DNA from: Gamsiella multidivaricata
Taxonomy: Eukaryota; Mortierellomycota; Mortierellomycetes; Mortierellales; Mortierellaceae
Direction: 5' to 3'
Assembly: GCF_025024155.1 (NCBI RefSeq)
Contig: NW_026251780.1
Location: forward strand, 117,923 to 181,922
DNA: 64,000 nt
Positions 1-10,281 of the stretch are shown piece after piece. The notes under the pieces were generated by a model. The model worked only from the letters and a program-made list of their open reading frames with translations, was not told the origin of the DNA and did not search any database. Position 1 is the stretch's first letter, and each line of letters opens with the position of its first letter. The translations under genes and the position numbers were made by a program.

Positions 1-1297
1 AATTGCTTTGATGTCCAATGATCTCTCCACGATGTCCAGACTTGAGTCTGGATCGTCCCAAAAGACACGTAAGTATTTCCCAATCGTTTTAGGCACTTAC
101 TACCAAAAAGTCGCGCCACTCCTCATAGTCAATCATTCCATCACCATCTTTGTCCATGGCCTTGATAAACCGCTGCAGTTCGGCTTCAGACATGTTGATC
201 CCAGCCTTGGCCAGAGATGCCTGCAATTCTTCGGGCTGGATTTCTGTTGCAATTGACAGAGAACGAGTCGAGCAGGAGAGGAATACTTTTCATTAGCGTC
301 CTTACTCTCCTTTCAGGAAAATAAAATAAAAAGGAGCAATTTAAACAGTAGAGGACTCACCATTGTCATTGTTATGGTCGATCTCTCTGAAGAGGTTCCA
401 CAGCCTCTCCTCCTTTTCCTCGACAAAAACCTCGAATTCATCATACCCGACCTGTCCATGATGTCGATAGCTCTCGCCCAGATAATCCGATCCGTGACCA
501 TGGTCTCCATGGCTATTGTCGGCATAATCCGTATCCGATATGTCTTGTTCGGCACCATGGCTATGACTATGACCATGACCATGGCCGTGGTCCTTGTCAT
601 CCATGGATGGTGCGCCGTCGTGGTGGTGATGGCGGCGGTCTTTATGGTTCCTGGAGTGACAGAGCTGCAGCAACTCATCCGCATAACGTCGCTGTACATT
701 CTTGTCCGGGGTGACCTCTGCAAAGAATCCGACGAGCGAATCTGTGTCCAGGAATCCGGATCGTTGCTGATCCAGCTGGTTGAATTGCTTGCGGATCCGG
801 ATCTGACGTTCCTCTCGAGTTTCGTGATGAGGGCGGTCGCTGATCCTGCGCCTGGTCTGTTGTGAATCCCCCTGTTCCTGTGTTTCCGTTCCTTTTTGCT
901 TTTGTAAATGTAGCTCCTTGGCCTCTGCAGACAGGAACGTGGGATCAGAATCGGATTCTATGTTGACAGATTCTGATTTGGATTTCGGTATTGAAGAGGA
1001 GGATGGTAATGACGCTGATTGATCCGATGTATTGGGTGCTGTTGCTGTTACTGCTCCTGCTCCTGCTCCTGCTCCTGCAGAGGCTGCAGAGGCTGTCGAT
1101 GTGATACTGGTAGTGGTGTCCTGGTGATTACTGGTGGGAGCGGCGGCACTAGTCCCGGAGGTATTAGCTGCTGACTTTTTCTTGGGTGTCATAGGCAGGT
1201 CCATGAGCTTTATGGAGGTGCGATCCTTGGAGGTCTCTGCAGGACTAGGGCCGGGGCCGGGGCCGGGGCCGGGGTCGGGTTCCGCTGCTGTCGACAT
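1..1297 (-). CDS. EF-hand protein, N-terminal part of an ATP-Mg/Pi mitochondrial carrier (SAL1/SCaMC-like), partial
   Basis: Exon 1 runs 1297-361 and exon 2 243-101, joined in phase by GTGAGT...CAACAG. The next donor is GTAAGT at 100-95, and the gene continues off the left edge. Residues 1-160 are Pro/Ser/Ala-rich and probably disordered. EF-hand-like helices follow near residues 165-200, 300-325 (FREIDHNNDNGE) and 335-360 (MDKDGDGMIDYEEWRDF). The order 'EEKEERLWNLFREID' then 'IDYEEWRDF' matches the regulatory N-terminus of short Ca-binding mitochondrial carriers, which exchange ATP-Mg for phosphate in the inner membrane. The carrier repeats themselves would lie outside the window, so that identity is inferred. 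A His/Gly/Asp-rich tract (about residues 223-262, with HGHGHGHSHSHG) is inserted between EF-hands 1 and 2, which is unusual. The start was set at the ATG before STAAEP; an upstream in-frame ATG at 1486 lies in a CT-rich leader and was not used. Confidence 0.75.
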
Positions 1298-2357
1298 TGT
1301 TCCTGGTGCTGATAATCGTTTTCTGTAAAGAAGAGTGGGGAAGTGAAGGAAAGAAAGAAGGGGGGGAGAAAGAGAGTATGTGTGAAGAGAAAAGAGAGTA
1401 GAAGAGAGAGAAGGAGCGGAGAAGAGGAAGAGTGAGCGAGTGCGAGAGTGGGGAAGCGAATCGAATGATTGCAAACAAACAAACAAAAAAAAGGACGTTG
1501 TAATGGTGCGGGGAAGTGAAGAAAAGGATCAACCTTCAACCAACAATAAAAAAAATAATTCTTTCGTTGCTACATCTCCGAACGAAAAAGAAAAAGAAAA
1601 AGAAGAGTGTTACAATCCAGCTTGTTCAATTGCGCCGGAGAAGAGGGCGAGGGAAAAGTAGAGAATAAAGCCATCCCCATCATGAGCGCCGGTACTACTC
1701 CAGTTTACTGCTCGTTGTTCCTGTATAGTCTACCTTTGCTGCTCGTATCCTTTCAATCGTCAGTGAGGCCATTGTGTGCTCATTCAATCATCGATTCACA
1801 CGAAGGCCACATTAAAGTATTCTATTGGGACTAAAAATAAAATCCACACCACGGAACAAACACTGGAATGATAGCACCGCTTGTAGAATTCTGTTCCTCT
1901 TTGTCTTAAACTACTACTCGAGACAGGGGCAGGAACCCATACAGAAACAAACTGTGCCTGTTTCTCCTTCGCTTCTGGGGTCAGATGTCTGTCCCACGGG
2001 TACGTTTGAATGTTCATATGTCTGCACAAATGGCTTTTTCTTTCTTTATCTCTCTCACGCACGCCCTCGTACTCTTTCTCATTTCTACAGCAGAAAATAG
2101 CGTGCGAGTAGAAAGAGGAAATAGAGTGCTCTCTTCTATACGCACGTGGACATTGTCCACGAGCTCCAGTTGATAGGCAATGGACGGGTGCTTTGTTGCT
2201 TTTGACTGTGCACCCATCGTTGGAGCATGCATACACCCGCCCCAATACCTTTCCGTAGCTCACCCGACTACATGGAACGTACCTGCTGCCGATATGTATA
2301 GTCCAATCGAGAAAAGCAATTGGATTTTATTGTCTGTCTACATGATGAAGCCGGGTA
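1298..2357. other. intergenic, no gene seen
   Basis: About 1.06 kb between the EF-hand gene and the downstream end of the next minus-strand gene. The part next to 1297 is purine-rich on the plus strand (1330-1450), which is the CT-rich leader of the EF-hand gene. Open frames of up to 155 codons in 1796-2263 have no recognisable domain and no supporting splice sites. I see no RNA gene. Confidence 0.5.
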
Positions 2358-3845
2358 TCAGTGAAGGCGACCTATGGACGCGTCACCATGGATATTGTCC
2401 ATTGGGAATAGACTAGATCCGCCTGGAGCATTCGCAGCCGCAGTGTTCAACAAAAGCTCGTCAGGTGTCAATGGTTGCTTAGAAAGTTTTGACTGTATCG
2501 GCTTCAGGGCCGCTGTTTGTGCCCTACGTGGCTGTGTCGATGATGTATATTGCCCTTGTTGTTGGGGTTGTGCAGGTGTCTGTGCGGTGACAGGAGTAAT
2601 TTCAGTTGGCAAGACTGGAATGCGGTCATGGCCCAAGTCGTGACCTAGATGCGGATGGTAATGCTCTGGTGGATGTGGGTGTGTCAGACTGAGTGTCTGC
2701 AACGAACACAGAACAGGGTGCTCTGTTGGGTTGAGATTCAAGTCCAACGAAGGTCTTTTTGTAACGGTCTTTGGCGGTACGATGTCATCTTGATGCAAAC
2801 TGGGTGCGCGTCGACTCGAATCGTGAGAATGTGGACTTTGGAGTGCATGAGAGATATGGATAGGAAGCAGATTATGGTGGTGGGGTTGATGATGTTGTGC
2901 GTGCAGATGCCTAGAGGACGATCCCGTTGTGTTCTGTCCGAAATATCCTCCACCGCTTGAATGTCCATCCGCTGAGGTCAGCTCCAACGGTGTAATTGGC
3001 GCAGAAGCCCCCATGTGAGGACGCAGCATAGGAGAAGCACGTGGAGAGATCCCAAGTGAGGGTGTACCCTCACCCGATCGTAGTGCCGCCGACAGTTTAC
3101 CATGGGGCGTTGAGCAGGTGGACGATGATGACGAAGGATGGTGTGTATGCTGAACTGGATGATAAAGGCATCCAAAGGCATCGTGGAGTGCGCTTTTGAT
3201 CATCTTCGAGTCTTGCGATGACGAAGAAGCTGTAATAACTCCTAAAGGGGGCAAGGCGCTGAGAGGAGTCGCGACAGCCGACAATGATGGTGATGAGCAG
3301 CTCTGACCATGTGGTCCATTCAGGGGATTCGGCTGCAGCTGTTGCTGGTGACCAAGTTGTGCAGGGTGGCCTTGCAAAGCATCGTCCTGCCCATGTTGCT
3401 TCTGGCTCCCTTGGCTGGCAGAAACATCCGTATGGGATGTAATTTCAGACTGTGCCTCAGATGAAGGAACCGTGAGGAGTGTCTTTTGGGCGCTGCTGCT
3501 CGTGCGGGTCGTATTGATAGTCAGACTGGCCTTGCTCTCCGAAGGACTACAGTCCTGCAGGAGCCGGTTTTGGCCATTGGAGGACGTGCCTGGTGAAGCG
3601 ATTGTCAAATGCGAGACTCCGCTCAAAGACAGCCCGTTAAGAGTATCGACTACAGCATCGTTGGTATCTGACGGATGGTCGTGCGCAGGCCATGGTGTGA
3701 CACCATCCTTCGAATGCGGAGAAGGTACTGAGAGGTCGTCCTTGGACGGCTTGCTGTTCAATAACTTGGATTCCTTAGGCTCCTTGGAAAGGTGAGGCAT
3801 CCTCCGATGAGTGGCCACGTTTGGGAAGAGCATGACAGACGCCAT
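2358..3845 (-). CDS. unknown Ser/His/Gln-rich protein, 495 aa
   Basis: A single open frame of 495 codons starting MASVMLFPNVATHRRMPHL. The ORF could extend upstream to 3983, but those 46 residues (Leu/Ser/Phe-rich) read like a translated CT-rich leader, so the ATG at 3845-3843 is preferred. The protein is dominated by Ser, Thr, Pro, His and Gln, with His-rich patches (HAQHHQPHHHN and HPHPPEHYHPHLGHDLGHD), and is probably disordered. A short C-terminal segment (KQPLTPDELLLNTAAAN) and the N-terminal MASVMLFPNVATHRR look more constrained and may be short linear motifs. No transmembrane segment or known domain was recognised. The gene is divergent from the DUF1772 gene at 4355, with about 500 bp between start codons. 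The long open frame and normal leader suggest it is real; function unknown. Confidence 0.6.
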   Translation of the reverse strand: MASVMLFPNVATHRRMPHLSKEPKESKLLNSKPSKDDLSVPSPHSKDGVTPWPAHDHPSDTNDAVVDTLNGLSLSGVSHLTIASPGTSSNGQNRLLQDCSPSESKASLTINTTRTSSSAQKTLLTVPSSEAQSEITSHTDVSASQGSQKQHGQDDALQGHPAQLGHQQQLQPNPLNGPHGQSCSSPSLSAVATPLSALPPLGVITASSSSQDSKMIKSALHDAFGCLYHPVQHTHHPSSSSSTCSTPHGKLSAALRSGEGTPSLGISPRASPMLRPHMGASAPITPLELTSADGHSSGGGYFGQNTTGSSSRHLHAQHHQPHHHNLLPIHISHALQSPHSHDSSRRAPSLHQDDIVPPKTVTKRPSLDLNLNPTEHPVLCSLQTLSLTHPHPPEHYHPHLGHDLGHDRIPVLPTEITPVTAQTPAQPQQQGQYTSSTQPRRAQTAALKPIQSKLSKQPLTPDELLLNTAAANAPGGSSLFPMDNIHGDASIGRLH

Positions 3846-4354
3846 TGTATTGGTTTGATTCTGTAGGGTGAATGGGCGAAAGAGTATATCGATTGAGAGT
3901 AAGAGAAGGTGAAAGAGGGTTAGGAAGTAGTGGTGAGAAATAGAAGAGAGAAGGAGAGAAGGCAGCGGGTAACCTCTTGACATTCTTCTTCTCCTTCTTT
4001 CTCTCCTTCCTCACTTCATGAGGGATCGCTTTCTGCTGAGGCATTTTTTTTTCTCCATCCTCATTACCTCCCTTGTATGCTTGCTTGATTCGGCTTTCTT
4101 TTTCGCTCATCACACCCTTTATTTTTTATCTTCTCTAGTGTGCACGTCAGGCCGCATTGGCCAATCGATTTGAATTCGCCCATTTTCGTCCATGCGTGAC
4201 CCGTAAGGGATTGGCATCTTTGTATGTATAACCCCGCAGTTGCTTGCTGTCTCCTTTTCCCTTTTCTATCCCCACCACGAACATCGTGAACACCGCAGCC
4301 ACTGCCAACCGCAGGAACCACAGCCAAAGAGAGCCAGCCACCAGCATCCAGACC
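3846..4354. promoter_or_regulatory. divergent promoter region
   Basis: The 509 bp between the start codons of the unknown Ser/His-rich gene (minus) and the DUF1772 gene (plus). The minus-strand side is strongly CT-rich when read in gene direction (3880-4060). A TATA-like TGTATGTATAA lies around 4221-4231, about 125 bp before the plus-strand ATG. No experimental boundary can be inferred. Confidence 0.4.
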
Positions 4355-4988
4355 ATGCCGATCGCACATCAGTTCAGGGCGTTCGCGAGCAGCTCCAACC
4401 TGCTCCTCGTCACCAACATCGTCACCGTCTCTTCCATGGGCATCTTTGCCGGTTCAGCCCTCAACTACAATACTATCATCATGCCCTCACTCCGCAGGTT
4501 TGCCTCGGCCTCGTCGCTCTCCGTCTGGGCTGAAATGTATCTTCTCGCCAGACGTACGTCTTTATCTCTCGCTCCGCTCAGTTGACGATCCCCTCCAGTG
4601 CTTTTGGCTCATGCTTGATCTAATTGCCGTAGCCATCTCTCCCTCCTTCCTTCCTGCGTTCAATTAAATGGACATAGCTATCCATATCACAAACATCGTG
4701 ATCAGTGCGATCGGAGGTTCGACATTGTACTACCACACCAGGAATCCTTATTATCTCGCCGGAGCTGCCATGATGGCTCTCATTGCACCTTACACGACAA
4801 CGCTACTTTACCCGATCAACAACAAGCTGCTGGATGTCCGCAAACACGGTCGGGATGACCTTGAGGTCGAGGAGATGCTAATCCAATGGGACGCCATTCA
4901 TTTCGGCAGGACGTTGCTGAGCTATGGAGCCATGGTTGTTACACTCTACGCAGCATTGCGTGGGCCCCGGACTCGAATTGTCTTGTAG
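4355..4988 (+). CDS. DUF1772 (anthrone oxygenase family) membrane protein, paralogue 1
   Basis: Two exons, 4355-4553 and 4678-4988, with donor GTACGT and acceptor ATAG, phase 1; 169 aa. Four hydrophobic segments are visible: NLLVTNIVTVSSMGIFAG, ITNIVISAIGGSTLYY, YYLAGAAMMALIAPYTTTLL and LLSYGAMVVTLYAAL. The pattern fits the small four-helix DUF1772 family, which includes anthrone oxygenases but also many fungal proteins of unknown role. Typical family residues are present: NYNTIIMPSL after helix 1, and the Y-P-I-N-N-K-L loop followed by a W-D-x-I-H-x-x-R motif. The sequence cannot show whether it oxidises an aromatic substrate. The second paralogue at 17072 has an exon 1 of exactly the same length (199 nt) and the same splice phase, so the two are ancient duplicates now separated by the cassette island. 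Confidence 0.85.
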
Positions 4989-5762
4989 AAATAAATGCCC
5001 TCGAAGAGGTGTACGGAAAAATAAAGATGAGGTTTGGCAGATTCGGAAAGGAGATATCGATGGACCGTGAGAAACGATTACCTCACGTTTTTGCTTGTGC
5101 CGATTTCCGCATGTGGAGATCCACCCGCTTCTCGTTCCCCTGGTAGATCTCTCTTTCCACTGTGCAAGTACGGGAATGTGGCATACCAGGGGCACATTTG
5201 GAACATAAGAACTATATAGATTACAACGCGTGTCTACATTCTCTAAAGACATGCCTCATCTGTCCACAGGATGATCCTTTTATCCCCTCACTTCTCTACT
5301 GCTACTGTGCAAAAGATCCTTCGATCCTTCCTTCAATCACCGGGCCCATCCGCAGTGCCCTATCTCTAGCCATGTTTATATTGGATTCCGCAACATGTTC
5401 CAACGCTCGATCGCCTACCGTTAGTCATTGAGCTTCTTTTTTGAACTCTTGTTGACCGAAAGTTTGAATTTTGTCGCGCCTGTGCTTGCTTCGCCAACTT
5501 GGAGTAGCGTCGAGAATGGGCCAGGGATTAACCTAGCCGGGTTATGGCCGGGCCCATAAAAGCTCCATGAACCTCAAAGTAGCCTATCCATTTCATACTT
5601 AATACACACCTTCCTTCCCATCACCCTAGCTCTGGCTCTTTCTCATCAATAGCTTACCCAACGTATACCTCAATCCACCAAAACATCACAGGACTCAGAC
5701 TCACGATCCTATCCGTTCTCACTCAATTACCCCTTTCATTTCAATACACACGAAGCACACAG
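4989..5762. other. intergenic; CT-rich leader of the next gene
   Basis: This interval holds the 3' flank of the DUF1772 gene and a promoter-like stretch. CCCATAAAAGC at about 5552 is TATA-like. It is followed by a pyrimidine/adenine-rich leader with many CCA and ATC runs (5590-5762), the usual look of 5' untranslated regions in this window. No ORF with recognisable content was found. Confidence 0.4.
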
Positions 5763-6501
5763 ATGTTCGCCGCCATCTCCCTTCAAGTCCTTAACCTCGG
5801 GCTAAACGTGCTTGGACTGATCGATCTTGATTATACTCCTGGAGCGCTCGCTGATAACGTATGCCCATACGGGAAGTCCATATTGCAACAGCATTCGATG
5901 GATTCACCAAGGAGGGCTCTCGGACATATTTCATGCCGTTGCAGAGTCCCGCGACGCTCCAAGAAAGGTCAGGGTGACAATGTCTTTTGTGTTGATGATG
6001 ACAATGCTCGTCAGCTTTTCGACTACAATTCTCACTCGTGTCATCAAGTCAATAACAATGTTCGGGAAAGCATTTATCGTCAAGGCATTCGCCCCTCGAT
6101 ACATCATCTACACGGGAGTCTACATCATCCCGGCATGGACACGTAATATCCCAGTCGGGGATAATGTGATGGGTGCGATCATGTCGATGTTTGGTATCAT
6201 CAAAACTGTGCCGGAAACAGAGATCAGCTATTACTACAAGTTCCATAAGTCCAGCTACTACGTCGTTTGCAATGCAATGAGTCTGTATTACAACGATAGT
6301 ATCACAGGAATATCATCAAGCCCAAGCTGCATGAGTCTCGAAATTCAAGGCTGGAATCCGATGCGCAGCTTACTTGCGCCCAAGTTTGTGCTTGGAAGCG
6401 GGAGTGAGAGTGTTATGTATAAAAGAGATGGCGCAGCCAATATTATTGCCACATTCCTATCCTCTCGATCACCACTGAATGGACAGTTTATCTCCGGTTG
6501 A
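5763..6501 (+). pseudogene. unknown membrane-like protein, broken or mis-spliced model
   Basis: A good leader precedes ATG 5763 (MFAAISLQVLNLGLNVLGL). That frame meets a possible donor GTATGC at 5859 after 32 codons. A second frame, open from about 5821 to 6501, encodes a hydrophobic stretch (MSFVLMMTMLVSFSTTIL) and a region rich in Tyr, Ile and Ser. No canonical acceptor with a good polypyrimidine tract joins the two in phase; the phase-compatible AGs (before 5947 or 5968) are weak. The protein was not recognised. It may be a real gene with a different exon layout, or a decaying copy at the edge of the accessory island. The AT-rich sequence downstream (6502-6888) shows a short internal amino-acid repeat in one frame (SADLLSFNGTT / STDLISFRNTT) but no clear exon. 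Confidence 0.25.
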
Positions 6502-6939
6502 CATACGATAAAATGCCATGCATTCTGATAGGCATGGGTACTTCTACGGCCCTCATATTGGGCAGTGACACGACTTCCTTGCCGACCACCGTAGTGACGA
6601 CGTGCTGAACTGGCAAGGGCGAAATAGCAACCTTATCCATAACGACGGCTCGGTTCTCAGCAGACCTACTCTCGTTTAATGGCACCACGATTCCGCCCTC
6701 GACAGACCTGATCTCGTTTCGCAATACCACAACAGCAAAAACGCGCTGTTCGACAACCTGGAGGTGTCATTTCGTAATATTAATCTCAACAAAATCTCGG
6801 AACAAACAGCTGGATATATTGAATGGAACCGAAACTGAGATCGGGTTGCATCAAGGGGATCCTAATCGTGATTTGTTTTTACTCCAATTCCATGTCATCA
6901 TTGCTTGACGTGTATTCCATAGTATCTTTTAGGCCAGGT

Positions 6940-9615
6940 TCATAGTACTTTTCCCCGAAGTCTTCTGAACCCACATCCCAGTCTTGGTCGAGGTAGTAAT
7001 TCAAGGTCGTGTCTGTCTGTTATCTTCGGAAACATCCTCTTCAGTGTGGAGCCCAGTGCGCATCCTTGACTATCGCCTTCATCCAGAAATAGCGAATTCC
7101 GCTGACGATGGCGCTTGGAGGGAAAGCCAAGTCCTCGGTCTGGATAGACCATCGCCAAAAAGGGCCGAGAGCACGTCTCCAGTGTGGTTCTGTGTATCCC
7201 ATCCCATGTTTCTTTAAGGAGTCGTATATGCCACTGAAGCGTTCGTCCCTCGATGGGGGCTTCTTTGGGAATTGAAGCAGCCTTTTTCCATGCGTCAAAT
7301 AAGAGGATGTGGTAGCACGCCATGAACTCCTTGGCCAGTCCGACAGCCATTGGGAGCGACACCTCAAATGGTCCGCAGCATGATTCAATTCGGATATTCT
7401 GCAATTGAGGCTTGTTCATGAGAAGTATGTTCATATCGAACCTGAAATCCATTAGCAGCAGGACAGGACGGTCAAGCGAGGCATCAAATCTGTTCAGCCA
7501 CAATGTGAGGAATTCCCTAGACCAATACTTCAGACCATCACTCTCAAAAACATACCGATCGAGCCAGCCCCTCCTAACTGAATTCCTCAGTAACATATGC
7601 ACTGTGTTAGTGGGCAGAACGCGCTTGCTCTTGCCTGGATATCATTTCTTTCCACAACTGCAGACCTTCTTCTGACTCACCTGTAATATATAGCTCTCGC
7701 TTGTCCGATCCGGTTGCGTTGCAGCATAGCAAAACAGTCGCAATGCAAGTATCCACGCCGTAGTCCGTACCAGGTGGGCTGTGGACTCCTATCTTGCCTG
7801 ATCGCTCCGGGCACAAAAACATGGTTGTTGTACGGGCGAAGTAGACATTATCCAGACTGTAGTCCTTAAGAGTGTCCTGCAGTTTTGGTCGGTGCCGCGC
7901 AATATCTTCATCCTTGAAGCAGACAGGCGATGTCTTGACGCCATGTCGCTTTTTGAATCTCTTGAGCCATCCTGATGTGAACCGGCAAGGCGGCAGTGAC
8001 TCCAAGAGTATATCCGATACATACCTGTAAATGTTCAGTGCCAACGCTGTGATCCTTCTATCTGATATGGGAATACCATACCACCGCCAATAACCAACCC
8101 AAGCCTCGAGCACCCGTTCCAAGTCATCGAGTGGGCGTTCTGACGTGCGCTTCTCATCTAGAGCTGAGTAAGGACGCCATTCGTCGTATGCATAGTCCTC
8201 AATCTTGTCCTTGTTCTTGAATACGTCGTGGATAGTGGGGCGCTTCACGTCGAAGTGTCGACTGAGCGCTGAGATGGACATAAATGGGGTTTGCTCGTAG
8301 TATTTGATGATGTCGAGCTTTAGTTGCACCGGGAGGGCTGTCCTTGGCCGTTTCACCTTGCGAGGTTTAATAGCGGAGTCAGAGGATTGCTCGCGAGGAT
8401 CGGAAAAGGAAGTCTCGGAGGCAGCTCGTTTGTGGTCGCTTGCAAGTGGTACAGAGGGAAGCCGCTTCTGAGTTGAACGGTCCAATGCCTCCACTGCCTG
8501 CACGGATGTGGATATTTCAGAAGCCTAGATTAGACTGAGCGTATGCTGTAAACTGAGCGGCGCATCCATCTAGCATATTACCTGTATCAACAAAGTAGTC
8601 CCTACCTGTTGTCCTTCCTGTGGTCGGTTTCTCTGCTGCTGATAACGGTGCTGAGAGGGTCCTTGTTGTTGGCGTAGATGCGCCTTATACAGCATATCCA
8701 CTTCTTCGCGGTATGAATGCAGCTGGTGACTTTGGGCCTCTAAAATTGGTCCGTTGGAGGGACTTGCAGGCAGTCGATCCAGGAACAGCACATGGTTGCC
8801 AGAAGCACTGGTCGGCAATTCAAGTGTAGAGCCAAGTGCTTCCTCCTGGGATGTGGAGGATGAAGTCTCAAGCGCTACTCGTGTATGCTGTATCTGCTGC
8901 TGCGTTTGTGATTGACCCATCTGCTCCTCCGTTTCATTATGTCTTTGTAGCCAAAAGTGAAAATCTTTCTCTGGGACTGTATCGGCGGCAGTCTCTGTAG
9001 GCAAGTGGCTAGAGCGAGACCAGAGATGCTGCTGGTGGGAAGTAGAAAATGAGGCCTGGGAAGCAGTTCGTGCATATGAAGGATTCTTAAATGGAGATAT
9101 CAGTCTAGCTATATCTGCCTGGATACGAGGATATACAAGTCATACAGCGTCAATTATGTACATACTGTGAGTACTGTGTCCATCAGATGTGTTTCCGCAA
9201 GCAAAGGCCCAGGTAGGGTTAGAGTTGGAGTGGATGTCAGCGAACCCTGTTGCTCCATAGTTCTTTGGGTGTTCCTCTGGTGCTGAAGCCTCTGCAGGCT
9301 CAGCAGCTGTCGGCGGTGGTCTTCAATTGCAGTCTGGAGCTCCCAGTCACCGAGTGTGTCGAGGGAGGTGGTGTCGGAGGCTCGCAGACCTACGTAGGAG
9401 GGAGTCGTGTATCCAATGCTACCGGATAAGGTGCTGGCAGGCTGGAGTGCCTGAGATCGAGGATGGATGGCTCCATAGGGCCAGTTGCTACTGCCCTGGT
9501 CTTGTCCTTGAGGATTCACTTGAGGTCGCTGTAAGCTGTCCGTGGATAGAGAGGTGGTATCTGGACGCATTTGGGGTGTGCTTGGGGCGAAAGCGAAAGG
9601 CGAAGATGTTCTCAT
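6940..9615 (-). pseudogene. pogo/CENP-B-type transposase-derived gene, copy 1 (4 exons, late frameshift)
   Basis: Exons 9615-9166, 9118-8582, 8524-7681 and 7601-6940 join in phase with canonical sites (donors GTATGT, GTAATA, GTGAGT; acceptors ATCCAG, ATCTAG, ACACAG) to give about 830 aa. Residues 1-330 are Gln/Ser/Pro-rich and unlike typical transposases. Near 390-437 there is a helix-turn-helix (QLKLDIIKYYEQ ... ISALSRHFDVKRPTIHDVF). Near 461-526 is a second, CENP-B/Tc5-type DNA-binding region (GWLKRFKKRHGVK). A DDE_1-like fold follows (ATVLLCCNATGSDK; FLTLWLNRFDASLDRPVLLLMD). Of the three acidic catalytic positions only the LLLMD aspartate remains. The first (expected N-x-D-E-T) reads FARTTT and the third (expected QPLDQG) reads LPMAVG. 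A 4-bp tandem gain at 7011-7020 (GTCTGTCTGT here, one GTCT fewer in copy 2) shifts the last ~45 codons; the original frame continues as DQDWDVGSEDFGEKYYEP to a stop near 6889. Confidence 0.75.
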
Positions 9616-9752
9616 TCAGTGCTTTTGCAGTGAAAAGGTGGAGATGATATAGAGCGAGAGGAAGTGGGGATGAGTGGGCCAAGAGGGCGAGGCGAAGCCC
9701 GGAATTTATATCCCTCCTTGAATGCACGGGGGGAGAGAACATACCATCGGCG

Positions 9753-9981
9753 CTGTCGGATTTGTGGCCCTTTTACAGTCCAGTGTTTATTCGGCTGTCG
9801 ATTTGAGTGAACCCGTGTATGAAAACCATGGGCCTGTCGGATTTGTGGCCCAGTGTTTATTCGGCTGTTGAAATTTGCGGCGCTTTGCCCTCTTCGAGAT
9901 TCCTCTGCTGTCGGATTTGTGGTTCAGCGTTCCAAATTGCGGCCCAACCCTGTCTCCTGCGACTCTGTCGGATTTGTGGCC
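9753..9981. promoter_or_regulatory. four direct repeats of a 17-mer in the divergent promoter
   Basis: CTGTCGGATTTGTGGCC occurs at 9753-9769, 9834-9850 and 9965-9981, and as CTGTCGGATTTGTGG at 9908-9922, all in the same orientation. A partial copy (CTGTCGATTTG) lies at about 9795. A second motif, CCAGTGTTTATTCGGCTGT, occurs twice (9780-9798 and 9850-9868). The array sits between the transposase-derived gene (ATG 9615, minus) and the small Gln-rich ORF (ATG 10282, plus). Repeats of this kind could be binding sites for the HTH protein encoded next door or for a host factor; that is inference. Spacings are 81, 74 and 57 bp. Confidence 0.7.
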
Positions 9982-10281
9982 TGTTGTTGCTTTGTTCATT
10001 TATTCAAAGGTTGCACAATTTACCGCACGCCCCAAGATGATGGCTGCAATCTAGAAATGCTATAATTATTATTGATTATTGCCCGCTGGTCGAGCCGCGT
10101 CGCTTTACCGACTTTTTCGTCGCGTATTTAACTCATGGGCGATCCCTCTTTTTTTTTTTTTTTTTTTTTTTTTCCTTCAAGACCCCCATTCTAATCGCAA
10201 ACCACTCAGGGCAACGCCATTTTTCTGCAATACATCTTTGACACTTTACATCCTACACAAATCCCGCCTTCCACTCCAACC

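Noticed and set aside
313..865. Long overlapping frames on both strands over the EF-hand exon
   Set aside because: They are shadows of the His/Asp-rich coding sequence; only one frame carries the EF-hand motifs and joins in phase to the next exon.
1796..2263. 155-codon minus-strand ORF with several Cys
   Set aside because: No domain, no leader, and its composition looks random.
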